Source: Calothrix parasitica NIES-267 (GTDB lineage Bacteria > Cyanobacteriota > Cyanobacteriia > Cyanobacteriales > Nostocaceae). Taken from it: 64,000 nucleotides of DNA. Where the stretch lies: the NCBI RefSeq assembly GCF_002368095.1, contig NZ_AP018227.1, forward strand, positions 5,670,901-5,734,900. Direction: 5' to 3'. The notes below the pieces were generated by a model. The model was not told the DNA's origin. It ran no database searches and saw only the letters and a program-made list of their open reading frames with translations. The position numbers and the translations under genes were made by a program. Below are positions 18,445-27,192 of the stretch, in pieces. Within the stretch, counting starts at the first letter, position 1. The number at the start of each line of letters is the position of its first letter.

Positions 18445-18496
18445 CCCTCAGACTGTAAGTCTGGGGCTATGGAAGCGAAGCCCACCTTCGTGGGCT
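18445..18496. repeat. Two hairpins downstream of tldE
   Basis: CTCAGACT-GTA-AGTCTGGGG (18445-18466) and AGCCCAC-CTTC-GTGGGCT (18479-18496), followed by AAAA. This looks like a dispersed cyanobacterial palindrome and may end the tldE message. Confidence 0.5.
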
Positions 18497-18528
18497 AAAA
18501 AACGAAAAAATTTGCGGAATAACCAAAA

Positions 18529-18575
18529 TTATCTGTTTCTATAAACTGTATTAATTATAATATCTTTTAAACTTA
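18529..18575 (-). pseudogene. Severed 3' end of the ycf66-like gene
   Basis: If the insertion sequence and one copy of the TTA duplication are removed, the frame of the ycf66-like gene at 19892-20191 continues here for about 15 codons (ending DIIINTVYRNR) to a TAA at 18529-18531. This is a direct reconstruction from the sequence. Confidence 0.6.
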
Positions 18576-19896
18576 GGTGATTTCTAATAAAGAATTTACC
18601 GATAGGAGTAAAATGTAGTGTTAGTGACTAAAAAACAGGGGCAAGCATTTAGATATGGTAGGTGTAGAGGAACCCAAATCATTAACAGGATCGCAGATAG
18701 AAGACTTGCGGTTAGCAGCGTCAAAAATGAGCGGAGCAAAACGTCGTAGTTTTCAAGCAGAAATAACATTGAAATACTGCCAAGGTAGGTCAAGATTAGC
18801 AGAGACAGTATTTGGTTGGGGCAGAAAAAATATAGAGGTAGGATTGGCAGAGAAAAGAACAGGAGTAATTTGTTTAGGACTACAATCAAGTTTGAGTGGA
18901 GCAAAGTGTTGGGAAGAAAAGCAACCGATTGCAGCATTATCACTACGACAAATAGCAGAATCTTATTGTCAACAAGACCCAACATTCAAAACTTCAGATG
19001 CCTACACTCGATTAACAGCAGCATTAGCAATAGAAAAACTCAAAGAGCAAGGATTTAGTCACGAGCAGTTGCCTTGTGCTAGTACAATGGCACAAGTTTT
19101 GAATCGAATGGGCTATCGTCTTCGTAAAGTTTTAAAAGCCAAACCTCAAAAAAAATTGCACAAACAGACGATATCTTTAACAACATCAAAGAATTTGACC
19201 AGCAATCAACAAATCCAAAAGTCAAGCGACTAAGTATGGATTGTAAAGCTACCGTTAATATCGGAAATTACTCTCGTGGTGGAAAAACCAGAGGCAATAA
19301 TCAAGCTAAAGATCATGATATGGGGTGTAAAGAAAAATATATTCCTTGTGGAATTGTTGATGAAGATAGTGGACAGTTTTATATCAACTTTGGTAGTTCT
19401 TATAAAACAAGTGATTTTATTGTTGATAGTCTAATTCAATGGTGGAAGACAATTACACCAGAACAAAAAAAGGATACCGCATTGATACAAATTAAAGTTG
19501 ACAATGGTCCCGAAAGCAGTGGAGTAAGAACCCAATTTTTAAAAAGGATGGTTGAATTTGTTGACCAAATAAATGTACCGGTTCAATTACTTTATTATCC
19601 TCCTTATCATAGTAAGTATAATCCCATAGAACGTTGTTGGGGTATTCTTGAGCAGCATTGGAATGGGGCAATGCTATTTAATGCTGAAGTCATGCTTTCA
19701 TGGGCTTCGAGTATGACGCAGGAAAGGGTGCCATCCTATCTTAAATTTAAGCAAAACTGTTTACCAAAAGGGGATTTCTTTAACAAAGAAAGCTATGAAA
19801 CAAATCGAATCTAGATTGCAACGAAATCCACTCTTGCCCAAATGGGATATCTTGATTCAACCACTTTAGCTGGTAATTTCTTTTTCAAAAATCACC
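18576..19896 (+). mobile_element. ISAzo13-type insertion sequence, 1321 bp, decayed
   Basis: Terminal inverted repeats of 25 bases match at 21 positions: GGTGATTTCTAATAAAG... at the left and GGTGATTTTTGAAAAAG... as complement at the right. Both ends are flanked by TTA (18573-18575 and 19897-19899), a 3-base target duplication. The single transposase gene carries two frame breaks, so the element is unlikely to move on its own. It interrupts a ycf66-like gene in the opposite orientation. Confidence 0.85.
18655..19869 (+). pseudogene. ISAzo13-family transposase, two frameshifts
   Basis: The first part (18655-19233) ends soon after KAKPQKK. At an A8 run (19148-19155) the proper sequence moves to the -1 frame (IAQTDDIFNNIKEFDQQ, then MDCKATVNIGNYSRGGK), consistent with loss of one A or with slippage on A-AAA-AAA. 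The second part carries the DDE-type core, including VDNGPESSGVRTQF and YYPPYHSKYNPIERCWG. Near 19719 one extra base shifts the frame again; the true end (KQIESRLQRNPLLPKWDIL) is read in the first frame to the TAG at 19869, while the shifted frame ends at 19814. The second break points to decay rather than programmed frameshifting. Confidence 0.85.
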
Positions 19897-20191
19897 TTAA
19901 GTAAAAAATTAAAGCGGATAATATTAACTGCTGAAATTGTAAAATCGGGTCTAAACGCCAACCTTGAAATACTAAAATTATGCCTGACAACAATAGTAAA
20001 GGTGGCAATATAATTAATTGAATTATATAAAAAATAGTTGCTATTCTACTTAATCTACTTCTAGTTGGAATTAATTTAACTATCGCGAATATTAAATAAA
20101 ATAAGCCAAATATTATCTGAATAAATCCGAGCCAAGAAGCAAAATTTGCACCAAGATTTATACCAATATTAACTTGAGAAAAATAAAACAT
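19892..20191 (-). pseudogene. ycf66: Ycf66-like membrane protein truncated by the IS
   Basis: 99 residues with three or four hydrophobic segments and the signature FQGWRLDPILQF of the Ycf66 family, found in cyanobacteria and plastids and of unknown function. The last codon and the stop (AGG TGA) lie in the insertion sequence's terminal repeat and target duplication; the original gene continued for about 15 codons at 18529-18575. Only a short tail is lost, so the product may still be made and inserted in the membrane. Confidence 0.75.
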
Positions 20192-20256
20192 TCGTAAATA
20201 CTATTTACTAACTTTAAGAATTTTTAATTTTAGATAGTATTTTATAATTACTAGTC

Positions 20257-20340
20257 ATTACTCATTACTCATTACTCATTACTCATTACTCATTACTCAT
20301 TACTCATTACTCATTACTTATTACTTATTACTCATTACTC
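20257..20340. repeat. Twelve ATTACTC-type heptamers
   Basis: Array with two ATTACTT variants, ending 1 base before the stop codon of the next minus-strand gene. Confidence 0.85.
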
Positions 20341-20341
20341 C

Positions 20342-21025
20342 CTACTTCTTCTTAATATTTTTACCGTTATAACCGCGCTGGGGTGACTGCTGCTCTGGAT
20401 AAAGCTGCTGTCTACCGTTACGAATAATCTTTAAAGATTCGGTCAGTTCTTGTTCGATATTTTCTAAAACATTATCCGCATATTGATCTGCACCTTGAGC
20501 AATTTGTTCCGCTTCTTCCATCGCTAAACGGCGCATTTCTTCTATTTCCTGCTGACAAGCTCTGCGTTTACGCTCAATTTCATCAAGAGTTTCTTGCATC
20601 AATTGCTCGCACTCTTGCTGTACTTGTCGGCTCAATTGTTCGGTTTGTTGCTCTGCTTGTCTGATGATATCGCTTTCATTCAACACTTGCGCTCTTTTCG
20701 CTTGTGCTGCTTCTACCATTTGCTGTCCGTAAGCTTCAGCTTCTAAAAGAATTTCCTGTTTTTGCTGAATAGTTAATAATGCTTCTTGAAAAGCTTCCGG
20801 TAAAGACAAGCGGATATAGTCAAGCTGCTGGAGCAATTTCTCTTCATCTACCAAAGTCCTTCCCGTCAAAGGAATGCGGAAACTGGTGAGAATTATCTCT
20901 TCTAAACGGTTAAGTTCCTGCTGAATATCTACATTTCCCGCTTGTTGGGGGAACTGTTGAGGGGGGTGACTTCCGTTGTGTCCGTTTTGATTGGGTTCGA
21001 TACCGTTTGGTTGTGGGTGAAGCAT
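20342..21025 (-). CDS. DivIVA-like coiled-coil protein next to coaD
   Basis: 227 residues. The first 35 are polar and Pro/Gln/Asn-rich. Residues about 35-75 contain [14 protein letters not shown] and [21 protein letters not shown], then a long Gln/Glu/Ala coiled coil runs to about 205 ([20 protein letters not shown]). The layout resembles cyanobacterial proteins labelled DivIVA-domain or F0 subunit b-like. No catalytic motif is present; a scaffold role in cell shape or division is a guess. Its start overlaps the coaD 3' end by 97 bases in another frame, so translation is likely coupled. Confidence 0.8.
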   Translation of the reverse strand: MLHPQPNGIEPNQNGHNGSHPPQQFPQQAGNVDIQQELNRLEEIILTSFRIPLTGRTLVDEEKLLQQLDYIRLSLPEAFQEALLTIQQKQEILLEAEAYGQQMVEAAQAKRAQVLNESDIIRQAEQQTEQLSRQVQQECEQLMQETLDEIERKRRACQQEIEEMRRLAMEEAEQIAQGADQYADNVLENIEQELTESLKIIRNGRQQLYPEQQSPQRGYNGKNIKKK

Positions 21026-21486
21026 TTGTATGTATCCAAAGCAACGTGAGGGGGAACAAGATGATTAATAGAACCACCAAACCTTGCAATCTCTTTTACC
21101 ACACTACTACTTAAAAAACTATATTCGTTTGACGTTGCCAGAAAAACAGTTTCTATTTCGGTGGAAAGAGTTTTATTGGTGTGTGCCATTTGTAGTTCAA
21201 CTTCAAAGTCTGAAATAGCCCTTAAACCCCTTAACAAAACTTTCGCTTTGCTTCGAGTCGCGTATTCGACAGTTAAACCTTCAAAAGCATCTATTTCTAC
21301 ATTATCTAAATGTGTGGTAGATTGACGTATTTGTTCTAAACGTTGTTGCACGCTGAACAATGGAGTTTTATTGGGATTGCGTAATACAGCAACAATAACT
21401 TGTGAAAATAATTGACTACCACGCTCAATAATATCAAGATGTCCCAGGGTAATAGGGTCAAAACTTCCAGGATAAATCGCAATCAT
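20929..21486 (-). CDS. coaD: Phosphopantetheine adenylyltransferase
   Basis: 185 residues. [20 protein letters not shown] carries the nucleotidyl-transfer (T/H)xGH motif, [21 protein letters not shown] the substrate loop and [14 protein letters not shown] the second signature. It converts 4'-phosphopantetheine and ATP to dephospho-CoA. The family is usually about 160 residues; the last 25 here are a polar tail ([16 protein letters not shown]) encoded in the overlap with the next gene. The tail is probably not needed for activity. Confidence 0.96.
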   Translation of the reverse strand: MIAIYPGSFDPITLGHLDIIERGSQLFSQVIVAVLRNPNKTPLFSVQQRLEQIRQSTTHLDNVEIDAFEGLTVEYATRSKAKVLLRGLRAISDFEVELQMAHTNKTLSTEIETVFLATSNEYSFLSSSVVKEIARFGGSINHLVPPHVALDTYKCFTHNQTVSNPIKTDTTEVTPLNSSPNKREM

Positions 21487-21802
21487 TACACTTAGTAATT
21501 TTAAAGTTCAGTAATTATATTGAAGTATTTCTATAGGTCGTTAATGTGTTCAAAATTACAAATTAGAGTGTAATATTCAAAATGTAATTGATTTCTTTAT
21601 TATCCCTGATTTCGCATCAAAATATACTATTTCCATCTATTGTCAATGTCAATCCATTTTGGATTTTAGATTTTAGATTTTGGATTTTGGATTTTGACAA
21701 CGGATGCGTTGATGCAGGGATTTTAATTGACTTCGTGAATTAATACAGGATTTCTCATCGGTATTTTTATTTTCAATTCTTAATCAATAGTTTTAATTCT
21801 TT
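21487..21802. other. Spacer with TTGGATTTT-type repeats
   Basis: AT-rich spacer between the divergent coaD and the asparagine-synthetase-like gene. From 21655 to 21707 there are units GGATTTTA/GGATTTTG ending in TGACAACGGATGC; the 26 bases at 21682-21707 are the exact complement of 17040-17065. No gene. Confidence 0.6.
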
Positions 21803-23542
21803 ATGAAATTGACTGCTTTGTGGAATAAAAGACAAATTCCCGATATCAAGGTTATACCGGATTGGTATGTAATTTTAGGACGGATAGATGCTAGCAATTA
21901 TGATGTTAGTTACGGCAATGAAGATTTTTTTGTAGTCAAAACCCAAGCCGTAAAAAGTCATAATAGTCGTTTTATTGTAGTTGGAGATATCTGGTTAAGC
22001 AACCGGTTTAATTTGCTGCAATTTTTACATTTAGATAAAAAATATACTGATAAAGAGATAGTAGCGTATCTTTGGGAAGCTCAAGGTGAAGAATGTCTAA
22101 GTTTGTTAGAAGGAATGTTCTCGCTATGTGTTTGGGATAACCAAAAAAGATATTTGTATTTGGTTCGAGATGGTGTTGGTTCTCGCACTCTTTACTACAC
22201 TAATTCCGGTAATATTTGCTTTATTGCACCTCGATTAGCGACATTATTACCTTTTCATTCCCGACAGCTAGATTTAATTGCTTTGCGAGATTATCTTTGC
22301 TGTGCTTTTGTACCTGGAGAAAAAACACTTTGGGAGAATGTAAAGGAATTATCTACAGGGATGGTTCTAAAAATGGAATCATCGGTCGAATTAGTTAATT
22401 GCATTAACAAAAGATTTTTTTGGTCAGCACGAGAAGATATTCAAAATGCAGAAGAAAGCTTAATTTGGCATGGAAAGCAGTTGAGACAGCTTTTAGATCG
22501 AGTTGTACAAGAATATTTACCTGTGGATGAAGCAGTAGGTGTTTATTTATCGGGAGGTTTGGATTCAAGCTGTATAACCGCGCTTGCTGCTAAATTTCAC
22601 AATCATCCAGTACATACCTATTCGATTCATTTCGGGGAAAAATGTCCGAATGAATTAGAGTTTTCTGGTTTAGTAGCTCAACACTGTAAAACTCAGCATC
22701 ATATCTTAGAAATTACTCCGGATGAGATGTGGGGACAGCTACCGTTAACTATGTCTTATTTGGATGACCCCATCGGTGACCCTTTGACAGTTCCTAACTA
22801 TTTACTCGGAAAAATAGCGCGAGAAAATGCCAGTGTAATTTTGAATGGAGAAGGAGGAGACCCTTGTTTCGGTGGTCCAAAAAATCAGCCAATGTTGTTA
22901 AATCGGCTTTATGGTGAAGTTAAGAATACTGAAGAAAGTTTAGTAACGAATTACGTCAATTCATTTAAAAAATGTTCAGCTTATTTACCTCAACTTCTCA
23001 AACCAGATGTTTTGAAAGAGGTAAAAGAGCAAGATTTTGTATTTGCTGATTATTTGTATGGAGAAGAAAAATATTTAAATAGGTTAATGACAATCAACAT
23101 CAAATTTAAAGGAGCAGACCACATATTAACAAAAGTGAATAACATGACATCCGCGAATAATTTATCAGGTCGTTCGCCATTATTTGATAGAAGAGTTGTA
23201 GAAATGGCTATGCAGATACCACCACAGTATAAAGTAGCAGGGGCACAAGAAAAAGCAGTATTGAAGCAAGCTGTTTTAGATATATTACCAAGAGAAATAA
23301 TCCACCGTCCTAAAAGTGGAATGATGGTACCGGTAAATTATTGGTTTAAAAACGTTTTTCAGCGTCGAGCAAAAAGTTTGTTATTGAATAAAAATGCAGA
23401 AATAGCACCTTATTTAAATCAAGACTTGATTAAACAGTGGTTGAACTATCGTGGTGATGCTTGGAGACGTTATGGGGTGAAGTTGTGGTTGTTAACGAGT
23501 TTAGAAATTTGGTTGCAGGTACAGAAGAAAGAGAGGGGGTAG
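21803..23542 (+). CDS. Asparagine-synthetase-like protein lacking the glutaminase Cys
   Basis: 579 residues. The C-terminal half is an AsnB-type ATP pyrophosphatase domain: PP-loop GVYLSGGLDSSCITAL (about 250-265), NGEGGDPCFGG, and the late motif RPKSGMMVPVNYWF. The N-terminal half keeps the outline of the Ntn glutaminase fold (LSLLEGMFSLCVWD, LVRDGVGSRTLYY), but the protein begins MKLTALWNKR, so the nucleophile Cys2 is missing and glutamine cannot be the amide donor in the usual way. Relatives without Cys2 include beta-lactam synthetase and lasso-peptide cyclase, which adenylate a carboxylate and form an amide. The substrate is unknown. No lasso B-protein or precursor is seen nearby. A second protein of this type lies at 31921-33630. 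Confidence 0.85.
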   Translation: MKLTALWNKRQIPDIKVIPDWYVILGRIDASNYDVSYGNEDFFVVKTQAVKSHNSRFIVVGDIWLSNRFNLLQFLHLDKKYTDKEIVAYLWEAQGEECLSLLEGMFSLCVWDNQKRYLYLVRDGVGSRTLYYTNSGNICFIAPRLATLLPFHSRQLDLIALRDYLCCAFVPGEKTLWENVKELSTGMVLKMESSVELVNCINKRFFWSAREDIQNAEESLIWHGKQLRQLLDRVVQEYLPVDEAVGVYLSGGLDSSCITALAAKFHNHPVHTYSIHFGEKCPNELEFSGLVAQHCKTQHHILEITPDEMWGQLPLTMSYLDDPIGDPLTVPNYLLGKIARENASVILNGEGGDPCFGGPKNQPMLLNRLYGEVKNTEESLVTNYVNSFKKCSAYLPQLLKPDVLKEVKEQDFVFADYLYGEEKYLNRLMTINIKFKGADHILTKVNNMTSANNLSGRSPLFDRRVVEMAMQIPPQYKVAGAQEKAVLKQAVLDILPREIIHRPKSGMMVPVNYWFKNVFQRRAKSLLLNKNAEIAPYLNQDLIKQWLNYRGDAWRRYGVKLWLLTSLEIWLQVQKKERG

Positions 23543-23670
23543 AGGGGGAAGAAGGGGGAGAGATAATAATTAACGGTAAGCTTTAAATACGAAAAAATAC
23601 CACTGACAATTAAAATTAATGCTCGCTACAATAACTAGTTAAAACATTTAATTTTTAAATTTTCAGTCGG

Positions 23671-25743
23671 ATGCATCATCCAGAAGAGATAATCAAAGGA
23701 AAGTATCAAATTACTGGTATTTTAGGAGAAGGTGGAATTGCCACAACTTATGCTGCTAAAGACATAAATACTGGCGAGCAAGTTGCAATTAAAGTACTAT
23801 CTTTACAACATATTACCGACTGGAAAATTCTAGAATTATTTGAACGAGAAGCTAAAATATTGGCTCAACTCAATCATTCTGCTATTCCTCGTTACATAGA
23901 TTATTTTGAAATAAACACTCCTGAAAACAGGGCTTTTTATATTGTTAGGGAAATAGCACCGGGAAAATCTCTAGCTGATTTGGTAGATAGTGGATGGCGT
24001 ACAAATGAGCGTGAAGTTAGAAAAATTGCCACACAAATACTGTCGGTTCTTATATATTTACATGGTTTAAAACAACCTATTTTCCATCGTGATATTAAAC
24101 CGCAAAATATAATTTATCATAACCAACGCATTTACTTAATCGACTTCGGTTCAATCACCAATATTTATCAAAATACCATTGCTCGTGGCAGTACAATTGT
24201 GGGAACATTTGGCTATATGGCTCCCGAACAATTTAGTGGAAAAACTTCCGCAGCATCAGATTTATATAGCGTAGGAGCAACATTATTATTCTTACTTTCA
24301 CACCGTTCTCCTACAGAATTACCGCGAGAACGTTTAAAAATAAACTTTAGAAATCAAATCCAAATTTCTAATCAATTTGCTGACTGGTTGGAAAAAATAC
24401 TCGAACCAGACACAGATGCAAGATTTTCTGATGCGAATCTTGCGTTGAATGCACTAAACCGCAAACAGGTTGCTGTTGATAAATCTGAAATAAAAAATTC
24501 CTTACGTACCTTGTCCAGAGTTTCTATCTTGGGTTTAGGACTTTGTACTTATACTTATTTCTTTCGATGGCAGGTATGGGGTTTAATACGCTTTTTTCCT
24601 CCTAACATTTGCTACCCATCAAATAATGGCAGCATAGTTTATGAATATATTAATGCAGGTGGCGACATATACGCGATTACAGATGACCAGGAATTAATAA
24701 TTAACTGTTGGGTCAAAAATCAAGATATTTCTCCAAAAGTTGCAAAATTTATAGTATCTAAAATTTCAGATACGAATAGAAAAGATAGCAGCGGAACGAG
24801 CATATTACATCGTGCAAATTCCCGCACATGGGTAAAATCAATTTTAGAAAAAGGTGCGGATATAAACTTAAAAAGTACTGACAAACAGCAAACCCCATTA
24901 CATTTAGCTTATAGCAAACCTCTAGAAGTCGCGGAGTATTTGATAAAAAAAGGTGCAGATATAAATGCAGTTGACGCAGATGGTAAAACACCTCTTAATT
25001 TACTTTTTGAATCCCTTGTTTCCATAGAAGAACCGAATAAAGAGCAAATAGCTTTAGTTAATATCTTTATTCAAAATGGGGCGAAGATAACCCCATCTAT
25101 AAAAACAAAGGAAGGGAAAACTTTACTGCATCAAACCAAATCAGCAAAATTAGCCGAATTTATAATAGCTCAGGGAGTAGATATTAATGCAAAAGACCAA
25201 AATGGAAATACACCACTTCACTTTGCAGTCTCTATCAAAAATAATCAGTTAGTAAATTTATTAATACGTAATGGAGCCGATTTAAACGTAAAAAACAAAA
25301 AAGGTGAAGCACCTTTAAACATAGCAATTGGTTTCGACCATTCCAGATATAGATTATATAATCCACAGATTGCAAAATTATTAATAAATAATGGTGCAGA
25401 TGTTAATATTAAAAACTCTGTAGGTAATTATAGTCTTTTGCATTTTGCAGTCGAAAATAATGATAAATATTTTGTAAATTATCTTCTTGATAAAGGTGTA
25501 GATATTAATGCTAAAGACTCTGATAATTCCACTCCACTATATTCAAAAATGTTTGTGACCAGCGATGAGAATAAAATATCCCTTTTACTTATTAAGCGAG
25601 GAGCAGATATTTGTATTCGTAGTAATAATGGGGAATCATCTTTAGATATTTCCAAAAGACATAGAATGTTTCACCCAGAAGTTTTTGATTATATAAAACA
25701 AAAAGGCTTAGATAAAAAATGTAATTCACAACCTAGTAAATAA
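23671..25743 (+). CDS. Membrane Ser/Thr protein kinase with ankyrin repeats
   Basis: 690 residues. The Hanks-type kinase domain spans residues about 10-270: LGEGGIATTY (Gly loop), VAIKVLS (Lys), HRDIKPQNIIY (catalytic loop), LIDFGS (DFG), GYMAPEQF (APE). All catalytic residues are present. One hydrophobic segment follows (about 280-305, ILGLGLCTYTYFF). From about 330 to the end there are eight or nine ankyrin repeats, for example GADINLKSTD..TPLHLA and GVDINAKDQNGNTPLHFA. With one membrane pass the repeats probably lie on the far side from the kinase, or the segment is only peripheral. The next kinase gene starts 5 bases downstream, so they form an operon. Confidence 0.92.
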   Translation: MHHPEEIIKGKYQITGILGEGGIATTYAAKDINTGEQVAIKVLSLQHITDWKILELFEREAKILAQLNHSAIPRYIDYFEINTPENRAFYIVREIAPGKSLADLVDSGWRTNEREVRKIATQILSVLIYLHGLKQPIFHRDIKPQNIIYHNQRIYLIDFGSITNIYQNTIARGSTIVGTFGYMAPEQFSGKTSAASDLYSVGATLLFLLSHRSPTELPRERLKINFRNQIQISNQFADWLEKILEPDTDARFSDANLALNALNRKQVAVDKSEIKNSLRTLSRVSILGLGLCTYTYFFRWQVWGLIRFFPPNICYPSNNGSIVYEYINAGGDIYAITDDQELIINCWVKNQDISPKVAKFIVSKISDTNRKDSSGTSILHRANSRTWVKSILEKGADINLKSTDKQQTPLHLAYSKPLEVAEYLIKKGADINAVDADGKTPLNLLFESLVSIEEPNKEQIALVNIFIQNGAKITPSIKTKEGKTLLHQTKSAKLAEFIIAQGVDINAKDQNGNTPLHFAVSIKNNQLVNLLIRNGADLNVKNKKGEAPLNIAIGFDHSRYRLYNPQIAKLLINNGADVNIKNSVGNYSLLHFAVENNDKYFVNYLLDKGVDINAKDSDNSTPLYSKMFVTSDENKISLLLIKRGADICIRSNNGESSLDISKRHRMFHPEVFDYIKQKGLDKKCNSQPSK

Positions 25744-25748
25744 CCATA

Positions 25749-27149
25749 ATGAATCTACCACATAAAATAGGAGATACAGTATTATGCTATCAAATTACTG
25801 ATATCTTGGGACAAGGAGGTATCGGTATTACCTATGCTGCTAAAGAATTATCTACAGGGAATAAAGTTGCGCTCAAAGTCTTATCATTACAAAGAATACA
25901 AGATTTTAAAGCATTAGATTTATTCGAGCGAGAAGCAAAAATATTATCGCAGCTTGACCATCAATCAATTCCCCATTACATAGATTATTTTGAAATTAAA
26001 TCGGAAAACAATAGCTGCTTTTACCTAGTTCAAGAAGTGGCTGAAGGTAAACCCTTAAATATATTAATTGAGGAAGGATGGCAACCTTCGGAAAGAGAAG
26101 TTAAAAAAATTGCGATTCAGATTTTAGAAATTCTCAAGTATTTACAACAGCTTATTCCACCAGTTATTCACCGCGATATTAAACCGGAAAATATAATTTA
26201 TAGCGATAAAGGTAAAGTATCCTTAGTTGACTTTGGAGCGGTACAAGATGTTTATCATCAAACCGTAACGGGTGGTAGTACAGTCGTCGGAACATATGGT
26301 TATATGGCTCCCGAACAATTTTACGGACAAGCTGTACTATCAACAGATTTATATGGATTAGGAGCTACTTTAATTTATTTGTTAACTCGTAAATTCCCTT
26401 CCGACCTACCTCAACGAAATTTAAAAATTGATTTTCAAAAAAGTGTAAATATAGATAGAAAATTTAGCCGATGGTTGAAACGTATGATTGAACCTGTTGT
26501 CGAGGATAGGTTTTCTTCCGCAGTAGAAGCTTTAGCTATTTTGCAGGGAGAGCAATCATTTTACAAAGCTAGTTTTGTCGAAAAAGCACCATTGTCAAAA
26601 TTTACAAAAATCACCTATATCAATGATGGTAATGGAATAATAATTGATTCTCCAGCAATATGGTTTGGAACAAGAGAAAGTTCCTCTAATATAGTAACGG
26701 CATTTTTTGGATTCGGTTCATCTTATTTGCTGCATTTATTTTTTATTCATCAGCAAAAAATGTCATTTATCCCTTTCGTACCAATAGTATGGTTATACCC
26801 AATAATACTTTTAATCATAGGTATATTAGGGTGTGCTTTATTTATAAAACAATCTACTGTACGAACCCGAATAAAAATAGAGGATGATAATTTTTATTTT
26901 CAACAGTGCTTGCTAGGTTGTTTTTACTGCGAAGTTAATGGAAAAACTTACGACATGAATCCTTGGGAATTGAATCAAGAAAAGCGCAAAAGTTTTACAT
27001 ACACAACCGAAAAAGAAGTAATTATAATCCCAATATTAAATAACCAAAGTAAAAAGTACAGCTTTGGATTTTTACTAAGTGAGGCTGAGAAAGAATGGAT
27101 AATAAGTACAGTAAATACTTTTTTAAAAGATTTAATTAGTGATTTATAA
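25749..27149 (+). CDS. Membrane Ser/Thr protein kinase, paralog of the ankyrin kinase
   Basis: 466 residues. Kinase domain at about 10-270 with LGQGGIGITY, VALKVLS, HRDIKPENIIY, LVDFGA and GYMAPEQFYG, close in sequence to the kinase just upstream, so the pair arose by duplication. Two hydrophobic segments follow (about 310-335 and 340-375), then a beta-rich soluble end of about 85 residues (RIKIEDDNFYFQQCLLG, EVNGKTYDM, WIISTVNTFL) that could be a PH-like domain; this is a guess. It converges with the zinc-ribbon gene at 27193, only 43 bases away. A sensing or regulatory role for the neighbouring genes is inferred from position. Confidence 0.9.
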   Translation: MNLPHKIGDTVLCYQITDILGQGGIGITYAAKELSTGNKVALKVLSLQRIQDFKALDLFEREAKILSQLDHQSIPHYIDYFEIKSENNSCFYLVQEVAEGKPLNILIEEGWQPSEREVKKIAIQILEILKYLQQLIPPVIHRDIKPENIIYSDKGKVSLVDFGAVQDVYHQTVTGGSTVVGTYGYMAPEQFYGQAVLSTDLYGLGATLIYLLTRKFPSDLPQRNLKIDFQKSVNIDRKFSRWLKRMIEPVVEDRFSSAVEALAILQGEQSFYKASFVEKAPLSKFTKITYINDGNGIIIDSPAIWFGTRESSSNIVTAFFGFGSSYLLHLFFIHQQKMSFIPFVPIVWLYPIILLIIGILGCALFIKQSTVRTRIKIEDDNFYFQQCLLGCFYCEVNGKTYDMNPWELNQEKRKSFTYTTEKEVIIIPILNNQSKKYSFGFLLSEAEKEWIISTVNTFLKDLISDL

Positions 27150-27192
27150 AGCTTAGTAATTGGTAATTGGTAATTGATAACTGATAACTGAT

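Noticed and set aside
18595-18985. Minus-strand frame inside the insertion sequence
   Set aside because: Antisense of the transposase; Leu/Phe-rich shadow.
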